Assembly (NCBI GenBank): GCA_002841455.1
Contig: PGZT01000006.1
Location: 1 to 39,481 of the forward strand
DNA from: Firmicutes bacterium HGW-Firmicutes-21
GTDB taxonomy: Bacteria > Bacillota > Clostridia > Oscillospirales > CAG-382
Direction of reading: 5' to 3'
DNA length: 39,481 nucleotides
The notes under the pieces are model-generated. The model was given only the letters and a program-made list of their open reading frames with translations. It was not told the DNA's origin and made no database searches. Each line of letters opens with the position of its first letter. Positions within the stretch are counted from its first letter, which is position 1. Below are positions 23,804 through 30,974 of this stretch, piece by piece. The position numbers were made by a program, and so were the translations under genes.

Positions 23804-23840
23804 AAAAACGCAATAAAGAATGTTCGGGAGGTATTGAGTT

Positions 23841-24170
23841 ATGGCAGGAAAGAATGAGAACAACGAGTACGATGTATTTACCCTCACCGATGAAGAGGGG
23901 AACGAGAGCCAGTTTGAGTTGCTCGGCAACCTTGAGCTTGACGGATGCAAGTATGTCGCTTTAATTCCGTTTGAGGGAGAGGACGACGAGTATGTCATTT
24001 TAAAGATAAGTACAGATGACGAAGGTAACGAGATACTCCTGACTATCGACGAGGACACCGAATTTGATAAGGTCGCCGATGCCTTTGAGGATAGCTTTAT
24101 GGGCGAATACGACCTTGACGACGAGGATGAAGAAGAGGAAGACGACATCGTCGATAACGACGACGAGTAA
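23841..24170 (+). CDS. DUF1292 family protein (YrzB-like)
   Basis: This 109-residue acidic protein starts after GGGAGG. The core DVFTLTDEEGNESQFELLGN, YVALIPFEGEDDEYVILKIS and LLTIDEDTEFDKVADAFED is the DUF1292 pattern. It is followed by an Asp/Glu tail of about 20 residues. In Firmicutes the family is usually found beside yrrK and ruvX-like genes and its role is unknown; here those neighbours are absent. Sixteen bases after the stop a structured RNA begins on the same strand. Confidence 0.9.
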   Translation: MAGKNENNEYDVFTLTDEEGNESQFELLGNLELDGCKYVALIPFEGEDDEYVILKISTDDEGNEILLTIDEDTEFDKVADAFEDSFMGEYDLDDEDEEEEDDIVDNDDE

Positions 24171-24186
24171 CTCCTAAGTATAGGAT

Positions 24187-24420
24187 ATTGCCTGCGGAGT
24201 TCGTGAAAAAGACATTCGCATTTTAGCGACTGTCTGCCCTGTGTAAAAACCCACATTAACGAAAGGGAGTTCATATTCTTCGATGGTGAGCAGGCCTCCC
24301 GTATAATCGCTGCTTATGTCACCTTTTATACGGATGTTGGAAGCTCTGAAGTCGCGGAGAGGACACCCACCTGCACATGGCAGGGTTCGTTTTCATGGGG
24401 ACACGGCTTTGCGGGTAAGG
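24187..24420 (+). ncRNA. ssrS: 6S RNA
   Basis: The region is non-coding but strongly structured. A closing stem pairs TGCCTGC (24189-24195) with GCGGGTA (24411-24417) and continues with CGTG/CACG, as in 6S RNA. CTGCC..TGTG (near 24233) pairs with CACATGGCAG (near 24374-24383). A terminal hairpin is CCGTATAA/TTTATACGG. Several stretches line up with E. coli 6S as I remember it: GAGTTCGTG near the 5' end, GGTGAGCA followed by CTCC/CTCGG, and GACAC..CACCT....AGGGTTC near the 3' end. 6S RNA mimics an open promoter and holds sigma-A RNA polymerase in stationary phase. At about 234 nt it is somewhat long. The ends are estimates. A covariance search would settle the call. Confidence 0.75.
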
Positions 24421-24433
24421 AATTTTAAATTTT

Positions 24434-24474
24434 AAGGCACATTACCTTTTTACGGGTTATGTGCCTTAACTTTT
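24434..24474. terminator. Terminator after 6S RNA, shared with the convergent ispH/rpsA operon
   Basis: AAGGCACAT pairs with ATGTGCCTT, extended by ACC/GGT inside, and is followed on the plus strand by AACTTTTGTT. On the minus strand it ends 30 bp after the ispH/rpsA stop. Confidence 0.75.
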
Positions 24475-24496
24475 GTTATATCTTTTTTATCGCCGT

Positions 24497-26605
24497 TTAT
24501 TCGGCAGGGGCTTTAACTGCTTCTTCTGTAACAGGAGCTGCTTCCTCTGCAATGGGAGCAGACTCTTCCGCAGCGGTAACTTCCTCTGCAACAGGGGCAG
24601 TTTCCTCGATAACAGGCTCTGCAGCCTCATCCGAAACCGTATCCTCGGGAGAAGTGCTAAAATCACCCTCAATACCGTCAAGCAATGCCTTTATCGATAG
24701 GCTTACCCTGCTTTTCTCAAGGTCGATAGCCGTTATCTTGGCGGTTACCTTGTCGCCGAGCTTAAGCACGGATGCGGGATTTCCAACCGGCTTCGCGGCT
24801 ATTTGTGTATTGTGAATAAGTCCGTCTACACCGGGGATTATCTCGGCGAAGGCGCCGAAGGGCATAAGGCTGACTATGGTTGCGTCAACAATATCATCAA
24901 CCTTGTACTTATCCTCAAATATCTTCCACGGATTGTTTTCCTCGGTTTTGTAGCCCAAGGAGATACGCTTTTTCTCGATGTTGATATTCTTTATATATAC
25001 CTCTATTTGGTCGCCGACAGCAAACAGCTCCGACGGAGGCTTAAGTCTACCCCATGAAAGCTCAGTAATATGAACCATTCCGTCGACGGGTCCAATGTTT
25101 ACGAAAGCGCCGTAATTGGTAAGAGAGCGAACTGTGCCCGTGAACCTCTGTCCAACCTCTGCGGTTGTAAAGAATTCCTCGGTGTCCTTTTTGCGTACCG
25201 AACGGGCGGCGTTGCGGATTGAACCGACCGCACGCTTGCGCTGGTCGTTTATCTCTATAATCTTAATGCCGACCTTCTGTCCCTTGAGCTGGTCAAGGTT
25301 GCCGTCTCTCGGAATACCGGTCTGCGAAGCGGGAACGAAAACCTTTACGGTTTGTACATTTACAATTACTCCGCCTCTGATTATTTCCCTTACCGTGCCG
25401 TTGATAGTGCTTCCGTCCTCCGCAGCCTGCTGTATAACAAGCCAGTGCTTGGATTGGTCGATTCTCTTTTTGGAGAGCAATACCGTACCCTCGACATCGT
25501 TAAATTTAATGCAGACCACATCGATAGGGTCTCCGACATGATAATCCTGCTCCAAATCCACTCCGCTGTCGTTTGTAATCTCGTCGTATGGAAGTATTCC
25601 GGTGTGCTTGGTGCCCAAGTCAACATGTATCTCCGCAGGACTTACCGAAGAAATGACGCCGGTTACCCTTTCCCCTGTATTTAAAGTTTTGAAGGACTGA
25701 TCGAGCATCTCAGCAAAGCTGAGCTCCGCATTGGTAATATCTGTCATTGTTTTTAAAACCTCCTGTATTATGCTGCACGGAGTGGATGCTCCGGCAGTTA
25801 TAGCTATTTTTTTTGCAGTTTTGAAAATATGAGGCGAAGCATCTGAAAGCTCGTTCGCAGTTTCGATATAAAGTGCATTTTGGCAATTTTCCGCCGCTAT
25901 GCGATATAATTTTGCGGTATTTGAACTGGATTTGCCTCCGACAACAACAACAAGGTCATTTACTTTTGATAAAGATAATACCTCTTTTTGCCTTTCGTCA
26001 GTAACACTGCATATTGTATCAAATATTCTCGTATTTGTATATAGATATTTTATGAATTTTTGGCAATTTTCCCATTCGGTTATATTATATGTTGTTTGAG
26101 CGATAAGAACCAATTGCTCCTCGGTATTAATCTCTGCGGGTAAACGCTGTTTCATTTCCTCGCAGTCGGAGAATATAAGCACCTTACCTTTGGCAAAGCT
26201 CTGTATTCCGTGCACCTCGGGATGATTCCTGTCCCCCATAATTATAACAGTCGTTCCCTCGGGTTGATTCTCGACTATTCTATGTGCTTTTTTTACAAAA
26301 GGGCAGGTTGCGTCAATAAAAGCAATGCCTTTGTTTTCAAGACGCTCGTACACCTGCTTTGTAACTCCGTGAGTACGGATAAAAACTATTGCATCATAGG
26401 GCAAAGAGTCTATCTCATCAGGCTCGATTGTTTTAACTCCCCGTTGTTTTATTGAGTCGTTAAAGGTCTTGTTGTGTATAATTTCACCGATGCAGTATAT
26501 AGATTTTTTCTCTGCGGTATTATCCAACTCCGATTCAAGGAGCGAAACCGCTCTCTGCACACCGAAGCAAAAGCCGCTGCTCCTTGCAAGCGTTATCTCA
26601 GCCAT
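24497..26605 (-). CDS. ispH: Bifunctional IspH (HMBPP reductase) / ribosomal protein S1 fusion
   Basis: ATG 26605 was chosen (GAGG 6 bp upstream; overlaps plsC by 8 nt), giving 702 residues. Residues 1-285 are IspH (LytB), the last enzyme of the MEP isoprenoid pathway. It has Fe-S ligands Cys13 (SGFCFGV), Cys101 (DATCPFV) and Cys199 (TICSVTDERQ), Glu130 in HPEVHG, and KSSSNTAKLY. From about 305 there are four S1 RNA-binding domains, for example GERVTGVISSVSPAEIHVDL and VGQRFTGTVRSLTNYGAFVN. An Ala/Glu/Pro-rich tail (about 35 residues) closes the protein. The fusion is established in Clostridia and replaces separate ispH and rpsA genes. It is last in the operon with cmk and plsC. Confidence 0.96.
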   Translation of the reverse strand: MAEITLARSSGFCFGVQRAVSLLESELDNTAEKKSIYCIGEIIHNKTFNDSIKQRGVKTIEPDEIDSLPYDAIVFIRTHGVTKQVYERLENKGIAFIDATCPFVKKAHRIVENQPEGTTVIIMGDRNHPEVHGIQSFAKGKVLIFSDCEEMKQRLPAEINTEEQLVLIAQTTYNITEWENCQKFIKYLYTNTRIFDTICSVTDERQKEVLSLSKVNDLVVVVGGKSSSNTAKLYRIAAENCQNALYIETANELSDASPHIFKTAKKIAITAGASTPCSIIQEVLKTMTDITNAELSFAEMLDQSFKTLNTGERVTGVISSVSPAEIHVDLGTKHTGILPYDEITNDSGVDLEQDYHVGDPIDVVCIKFNDVEGTVLLSKKRIDQSKHWLVIQQAAEDGSTINGTVREIIRGGVIVNVQTVKVFVPASQTGIPRDGNLDQLKGQKVGIKIIEINDQRKRAVGSIRNAARSVRKKDTEEFFTTAEVGQRFTGTVRSLTNYGAFVNIGPVDGMVHITELSWGRLKPPSELFAVGDQIEVYIKNINIEKKRISLGYKTEENNPWKIFEDKYKVDDIVDATIVSLMPFGAFAEIIPGVDGLIHNTQIAAKPVGNPASVLKLGDKVTAKITAIDLEKSRVSLSIKALLDGIEGDFSTSPEDTVSDEAAEPVIEETAPVAEEVTAAEESAPIAEEAAPVTEEAVKAPAE

Positions 26606-27209
26606 GACCTGCCTCATCCTGCCCGTAAAAGGGCTTGCAGACAAACGAAAAACAGTATTCGGCAATATCCTTTTTACGCGGGTTCTCACAGCAATGCAGA
26701 TACTCCGAAGGCGGAATGGGTCTGCCTATCACTATTTTTGTTCTGCGTAAAACTCCGGGGCGTAATCTCTTTGTTACAATCGAAACGGGCAGTATCGGGA
26801 CCTCCGTCATAGAGGCTATTAAACCCAAACCGGCCTCCGCCTGCTCGGGACGGGGAAGTCTCCCCTTTATCCGAGTACCCTGCGGGAAAATGCTTACGCA
26901 GTCCCCTTCCTTTACAACGCCGATTATTGTGCGAACCGCTTGTACATCACTGTTTCCTCTGTTTATTGTTATAACCTTAACATTCCTGAATAGCCAATTG
27001 AAAAACCTAAACCGGACAAGGGTGGAGCGAGCGATGAACCGTTGTGTCCGTTTAAGGGGCAGTGCAATAAACAACGGATCCGAAAAAGAGGAATGGTTTG
27101 CGCAGACGATATATGGTTCGTCTGGCTCGTTCTCTCTCCCGACCACCTTGGTACGATATAAAATCTTTACAAACGGAGTCAATACTATTCTTATTAATCT
27201 ATAAAGCAT
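26598..27209 (-). CDS. plsC: 1-acyl-sn-glycerol-3-phosphate acyltransferase
   Basis: The 203-residue protein has the acyltransferase motifs: CANHSSFSDPLFI (HX4D catalytic pair), a block II-like region around RGNSDVQAVRTII, FPQGTRIKG (block III) and VPILPVSIV (block IV). The N-terminal hydrophobic stretch should bind the membrane. It adds the second acyl chain to lysophosphatidate, giving phosphatidate. It overlaps cmk by 11 nt and ispH/rpsA by 8 nt, so translation is coupled across the operon. Confidence 0.93.
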   Translation of the reverse strand: MLYRLIRIVLTPFVKILYRTKVVGRENEPDEPYIVCANHSSFSDPLFIALPLKRTQRFIARSTLVRFRFFNWLFRNVKVITINRGNSDVQAVRTIIGVVKEGDCVSIFPQGTRIKGRLPRPEQAEAGLGLIASMTEVPILPVSIVTKRLRPGVLRRTKIVIGRPIPPSEYLHCCENPRKKDIAEYCFSFVCKPFYGQDEAGHG

Positions 27210-27885
27210 TACCTATTTTTTCCTTAATTATTTTCTTGAGCGCTTCAAGGTTCTCCTGTATATTCAAGCCCGAGTTATCGTGCATAATTGCGTCCTCTGC
27301 CGGTACGGCAGGCGCAAGAGCCCGTTCGCTGTCGTTCTTATCTCTCCAGATTATGTCGGAAAGCACATCCTCGTATTTAACATCCTGTCCCTTGGCTCTT
27401 AGCTCGTCAAAGCGGCGTCTTGCTCTTGTCTCCGCATTGGCATCCATAAATATTTTAACCTGTGCATCGGGCAGTATTACCGTGCCTATATCCCTGCCGT
27501 CCATAATTACATTGTTGTTTTCCGCAATATTGCGTTGCAGCTCAAGAAGGAAGCTGCGAACCTCCGGAACCTTTGATACATCGGAGGCGTATTTGGATAT
27601 TTTCGGGGTGCGTATTTCGTCGCCGATTTTTTCTCCGTTTAGGAAAACAACACCGCCGCCGTCGACAAGCTGCATTGTTATGTTTATTTCCGGCAATAAA
27701 GAAACAATACCGGTTATATCGTCGGAGTCCAATCCCTTCCGCTCAACATACAAGCCGATTGTGCGGTAAAGTGAGCCGGTATCGATGTAAACAAACCCCA
27801 TTTCCTTAGCGAGCAGCTTTGCCATCGTGCTTTTTCCTGAACCCGAGGGACCGTCAAGCGCAATTTTTATAGTCGGTTTTTTCAT
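27199..27885 (-). CDS. cmk: Cytidylate kinase
   Basis: The 228-residue protein has P-loop ALDGPSGSGKSTMAKLLA (about 9-26), the NMP-binding segment FVYIDTGSLYRTIGL, MDGRDIGTVILPDA and the lid-region Arg pairs ARRRFDEL. It phosphorylates CMP and dCMP. ATG 27885 follows GGAGGG. It is first in the cmk-plsC-ispH/rpsA operon, an order widely seen in Clostridia, with a clear promoter upstream. Confidence 0.96.
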   Translation of the reverse strand: MKKPTIKIALDGPSGSGKSTMAKLLAKEMGFVYIDTGSLYRTIGLYVERKGLDSDDITGIVSLLPEINITMQLVDGGGVVFLNGEKIGDEIRTPKISKYASDVSKVPEVRSFLLELQRNIAENNNVIMDGRDIGTVILPDAQVKIFMDANAETRARRRFDELRAKGQDVKYEDVLSDIIWRDKNDSERALAPAVPAEDAIMHDNSGLNIQENLEALKKIIKEKIGNAL

Positions 27886-27921
27886 TCATATACCCTCCGA
27901 AAATATTTTCGTACAAATTAT

Positions 27922-27950
27922 ATTATATAGCATTTTATAAAATTATGCAA
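27922..27950 (-). promoter_or_regulatory. Sigma-A promoter of the cmk operon
   Basis: On the minus strand TTGCAT and TATAAT are spaced by 17 bp, 36 bp upstream of cmk. Confidence 0.8.
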
Positions 27951-27968
27951 CACTTTTGACAAACTGCG

Positions 27969-28005
27969 ACAAAAAAACCATTCGCACAAGCAAACGGTTT
28001 TTTGT
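27969..28005. terminator. Terminator of the small membrane protein gene
   Basis: ACAAAAAAACC pairs with GGTTTTTTGT around a 16-nt loop. Read on the minus strand, it follows the stop at 28039 and gives a T-rich 3' side. It is AT-rich and nearly symmetrical, so it could act both ways. Confidence 0.6.
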
Positions 28006-28038
28006 AATTGACCTAACAGTTATAAATAATCGGTGAAA

Positions 28039-28206
28039 CTAATACTTTATCAGATAGTATATGACATAGAACCAACCGAGAACACCGTGCAGAATCGCCC
28101 AAGGAATGGATTGCCAGGTAACAAAGGAAACGACCATCGCAAGACAGCTGCCAAAACCGATACCTGTCTTTGCCGCCTTACCGAAATTAGAATTATTACA
28201 TTCCAT
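28039..28206 (-). CDS. Small two-helix membrane protein (55 aa)
   Basis: The minus strand encodes 55 residues from ATG 28206, with GGAG ten bases upstream (TGGAGATGATATCAA). After a short N terminus (MECNNSNFGKAAKTG) come two hydrophobic segments, IGFGSCLAMVVSFVTWQSIP and WAILHGVLGWFYVIYYLIKY. I have seen closely similar short proteins, with SxLAMVxSxxxNxSxxWAxxHGxxxWxYVIY, in many Clostridia, always without a known role. It sits between tRNA-Thr and a hairpin, and codon use looks normal. The plus-strand frame over the same bases lacks a ribosome site and any recognisable pattern. Confidence 0.8.
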   Translation of the reverse strand: MECNNSNFGKAAKTGIGFGSCLAMVVSFVTWQSIPWAILHGVLGWFYVIYYLIKY

Positions 28207-28246
28207 TTGATATCATCTCCATATATTATTTGTGGAATTTATGTAA

Positions 28247-28321
28247 TGGAGCTGGTGGAGGGAATTGAACCCTCGACCTGTTGATTACGAATCAACTGCT
28301 CTACCTCTGAGCCACACCAGC
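28247..28321 (-). tRNA. tRNA-Thr(CGT)
   Basis: A 75-nt cloverleaf with encoded CCA. The acceptor GCTGGTG pairs with CACCAGC, the D arm is GGCTCAGAGGTAGAGC, and the anticodon stem GTTGA/TCAAC encloses TTCGTAA (anticodon CGT). The T arm is GAGGGTTCAATTCCCTC. It shares its acceptor stem with the tRNA-Thr(TGT) at 3275-3349. Confidence 0.95.
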
Positions 28322-28335
28322 AAATAACCTTACGC

Positions 28336-28364
28336 ATTATAACAGATTGGTCAGTTCTTGTCAA
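28336..28364 (-). promoter_or_regulatory. Sigma-A promoter of tRNA-Thr(CGT)
   Basis: On the minus strand TTGACA and TATAAT are spaced by 17 bp. The -35 box lies within the last codons of cca, whose stop is at 28351-28353. The -10 ends 14 bp before the tRNA. The small membrane protein gene downstream may share it. Confidence 0.85.
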
Positions 28365-29508
28365 TGCTTTTTACGGCGTTGACAAGAGCTTCTTTTTTGT
28401 TTTCAATATTGCCCGAGATAACCATATCCAACAGCTTTTTCAACACCTCACCGACCTCCGCACCCGAGAAACCGAGCGAGACAATATCGGCTCCGTTCAG
28501 GGCGAGCTGACCGAGCGAATAGCATTCACCGCTCTCGAGGACATTCCTAACACGCTCATATGTACCCTTTTCCTCATAAAAAAGCTCCCTGAAAAGAGCA
28601 ATATCAAGAACCGCAGTGCCTATTCTGCTTAAAAGCAGTTTAATTTGTACAACCTCGTCAGGTATCGCCATACTGCTTATAAGCATGGTTACCCGCTTAA
28701 CGGTGTCGTTATCCGCTTTTAAGCGATGCAGTGCTCTCCGTGCGTCATACTCATCTTTAAAAAGAGCGGACAGAATAAAAAACGGGTTGTTAAGCGGAGT
28801 AACATCCTTGCTCGGCAAAACAATTTCCGGCATTATCAACGAGAAAATGGGGAATAATTCTCTTAAAACTCTATCAAAACGGACTCCGCCAAGAATATTA
28901 ATAAGCTCGTTAAAAATACGCTCCACCGCAATATTCCGAAGCAGGTGCGAGCAACCGAACATAGCGGATTTTGTCTGCGGCTCGATTTCAAGGTCCAAAA
29001 CCGAGGAGAAGCGGAGCGCTCTTATTATACGTAGCGAATCCTCCGAGAATCTGTTTTTCGGTTCTCCCACAGCTCTCAATACTCTGTTATTAAGGTCGTC
29101 CAATCCGCCGAAAAGGTCAACAAGTCCGCTTGTATTATTATATGCAAGCGCATTTATGGTAAAATCCCGCCTTTTCAGGTCCTGCTCAATCGAATCGGTA
29201 AAGCTTACCGTATCGGGACGGCGGTTATCCGAATAAATACCCTCGGTTCGGAAGGTGGTGATTTCATATGGAATATGCTCAATCAGCAGGGTTACGGTGC
29301 CGTGCTTTATCCCCGTATCGATAACGGGGTACTCGGCAAAAAGCTCCTTCACCTGCCCGGGCAGCGCATTTGTTGCAATATCTATGTCGTGCGTCGGGTT
29401 GCCAAGTAAAAGGTCGCGCAGCAAGCCGCCGACAATATAAGCGGAGAAACCCGCCTTTTCAAGCACGGACAATATGTATTCCGTTGTGTTGTCAAGCTTT
29501 ATAAGCAT
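28351..29508 (-). CDS. cca: CCA tRNA nucleotidyltransferase
   Basis: The 385-residue protein opens with the nucleotidyltransferase head. AYIVGGLLRDLLLGNPTHDI carries the GG(x)RD motif and the catalytic DIDIAT Asp pair (about 39-41), followed by EITTFRTEGIYSDNRRP and RRDFTINALAYN. The neck/RNA-binding part follows (FSEDSLRIIRALRFSSVLDL, then NELINILGG). It repairs or adds the 3' CCA. All three tRNA genes in this window encode CCA, so repair is the likely main role for them. ATG 29508 follows AAGGAG. It is divergent from the first GHL10 gene. Confidence 0.94.
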   Translation of the reverse strand: MLIKLDNTTEYILSVLEKAGFSAYIVGGLLRDLLLGNPTHDIDIATNALPGQVKELFAEYPVIDTGIKHGTVTLLIEHIPYEITTFRTEGIYSDNRRPDTVSFTDSIEQDLKRRDFTINALAYNNTSGLVDLFGGLDDLNNRVLRAVGEPKNRFSEDSLRIIRALRFSSVLDLEIEPQTKSAMFGCSHLLRNIAVERIFNELINILGGVRFDRVLRELFPIFSLIMPEIVLPSKDVTPLNNPFFILSALFKDEYDARRALHRLKADNDTVKRVTMLISSMAIPDEVVQIKLLLSRIGTAVLDIALFRELFYEEKGTYERVRNVLESGECYSLGQLALNGADIVSLGFSGAEVGEVLKKLLDMVISGNIENKKEALVNAVKSIDKN

Positions 29509-29533
29509 TATTCCGTCTCCTTACTATAAGCAC

Positions 29534-29561
29534 ATTATAACATAGTGAAATATTTTTGCAA
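29534..29561 (-). promoter_or_regulatory. Sigma-A promoter of cca
   Basis: On the minus strand TTGCAA and TATAAT are spaced by 16 bp, 25 bp upstream of cca. Confidence 0.7.
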
Positions 29562-29613
29562 TACAATGTATTTTTTGCTTCCCTCGGCACATAAAAATAC
29601 AATGGGTGGTATT

Positions 29614-30909
29614 TTGAAAAGGTATTTTTTGTTTTCTGTATTTATAACCGTTTGTCTGATCTTAACCTGCTGTAAAGGTGCTGTTCATCAGGCAGATACG
29701 CAGAGCCAGGGTACAAGCATAACCTCGGCAGAATCATACAACTCGATTGACGGCAGTCCGACAACGATTAACTATGCTTATATAAGAGGTATATGGGTCT
29801 CTCAATTCGATATGCACTATATTTATACCGACAAGGGTGTTCAGCGGGACAAGGACAGCTACACCGCTTTGGTAAAAACCATGCTGCAAAATATAAAGAG
29901 CGATAATTTTAATACGATTTATTTGCAGCTGCGTCCGAACGGAGACAGTATGTATTCCTCCGAGCTTTACCCCGTATCCAGATATGTAAGCGGTGCATAC
30001 GGCAGAGAGCTGACCTATGATGCGGTCGGGATTTTTATAGAGGAGGCACACGCTCTCAGCCTTTCCGTGCAGGGCTGGATTAATCCTCTGCGGTTGATGA
30101 CGGAGAACGAGCTTGATGCGATTGACAGGAGCTTTTTAATAAAAAAATGGTTCTCTCAAAAGAGCAATAAGGTAGTTGAGGTGAACGGTAGATTATACCT
30201 TAATCCCGCATACGAGGAGGTTCGGAAGCTCATTATCGACGGAGCGTCGGAGATTATGGAGCGGTATGATATCGACGGCATCCATATGGACGATTACTTT
30301 TATCCCACAACAGACAAGAGCTTTGATGAGGGTGAATTCCTGGCAAGCGGATATGATGATATAGGCAAGTTCAGGCGCAACAATATAAATTTACTTGTAA
30401 AAGGGCTTTATGAGGCTGTCAAGGCTGCCGATAACAGCGCACAATACGGAATTTCACCCGCCGGAAACCTAAAATCACTGCTCGATTATTATTATGCGGA
30501 TGTTTATTTATGGTGCTCGGTCGGCGGGTATATCGATTATATAATGCCGCAGCTTTATTATGGCTTCCTCAATAAGAGCTGTCCCTTTGACAAAACGCTT
30601 TCGGACTGGGCAGGCGTTGTAACAAACCCGAGCGTCAGCCTTATAATCGGGCTGACCGCCGGTAAACCGGTGCTTGCGACAACGGGCGAGATTGATGTAT
30701 GGGCAGGAACCGACGAGGGTAAAAAAGAATGGATAAACAATAAGGATATTTTGAAAAGAAGTCTTACGGCAATATATAACGAAGAAAAAACGAACGGGTA
30801 TTGCTTTTTCTGCTACCAGTATTTATATGATGTTATTACAGGAGAACCGAACGCCGCTTTTTCGCAGGAGAGGGACAATATCGGAGAACTTTTATATTAT
30901 TATCATTGA
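29614..30909 (+). CDS. GHL10-type (PF02638) glycoside-hydrolase-like lipoprotein, paralogue 1
   Basis: The chosen start is TTG 29614, because GGGTGGT lies just before it and the two paralogues also start after a GGCGGT site; ATG 29602 and 29545 have no site. The 431-residue product begins with a lipoprotein-like signal (LKRYFLFSVFITVCLILTCC). A TIM-barrel domain of the GHL10/YngK type starts at about residue 55: IRGIWVSQFDM, YLQLRPNGDSMY, LSVQGWINPLRLM, YLNPAYEEVRKLI, then YDIDGIHMDDYFYP with the acidic pair at the barrel mouth, and YIDYIMPQLYYGF. Members are thought to act on cell-wall or other glycans, with substrates mostly unknown. No terminator separates it from paralogue 2. Confidence 0.88.
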   Translation: MKRYFLFSVFITVCLILTCCKGAVHQADTQSQGTSITSAESYNSIDGSPTTINYAYIRGIWVSQFDMHYIYTDKGVQRDKDSYTALVKTMLQNIKSDNFNTIYLQLRPNGDSMYSSELYPVSRYVSGAYGRELTYDAVGIFIEEAHALSLSVQGWINPLRLMTENELDAIDRSFLIKKWFSQKSNKVVEVNGRLYLNPAYEEVRKLIIDGASEIMERYDIDGIHMDDYFYPTTDKSFDEGEFLASGYDDIGKFRRNNINLLVKGLYEAVKAADNSAQYGISPAGNLKSLLDYYYADVYLWCSVGGYIDYIMPQLYYGFLNKSCPFDKTLSDWAGVVTNPSVSLIIGLTAGKPVLATTGEIDVWAGTDEGKKEWINNKDILKRSLTAIYNEEKTNGYCFFCYQYLYDVITGEPNAAFSQERDNIGELLYYYH

Positions 30910-30934
30910 CAATACTTGGTATTTGTATTAAAAT
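30906..30934 (+). promoter_or_regulatory. Sigma-A promoter of GHL10 paralogue 2
   Basis: TTGACA and TAAAAT are spaced by 17 bp. The -35 overlaps the stop codon of paralogue 1. The -10 and the next bases (TAAAATGGTAA) are identical to those of paralogue 3. Confidence 0.8.
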
Positions 30935-30974
30935 GGTAAAAAGACATATTTTAAAGGAAACGGCGGTTTTATAA

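Noticed and set aside
23669-24274. Minus-strand Ser-rich frame of 201 codons
   Set aside because: It is the antisense of the acidic DUF1292 gene (Asp/Glu codons read as Ser/Leu) and runs into the 6S RNA.
24459-24815. Plus-strand Ser/Ala-rich frame
   Set aside because: It is the antisense of the Ala/Glu/Pro-rich tail of the IspH-S1 protein; the repeats come from that tail.
28033-28284. Plus-strand frame of 83 codons over the small membrane protein and tRNA-Thr
   Set aside because: It has no ribosome site, reads through the antisense of a tRNA gene and shows no protein pattern, while the minus strand has a convincing short gene.
29575-29603. TTGCTT/TACAAT with 17-bp spacing as promoter of GHL10 paralogue 1
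   Set aside because: The start of transcription would fall about 5 bp before the preferred TTG, losing the ribosome site; paralogues 2 and 3 have leaders of about 40 nt.
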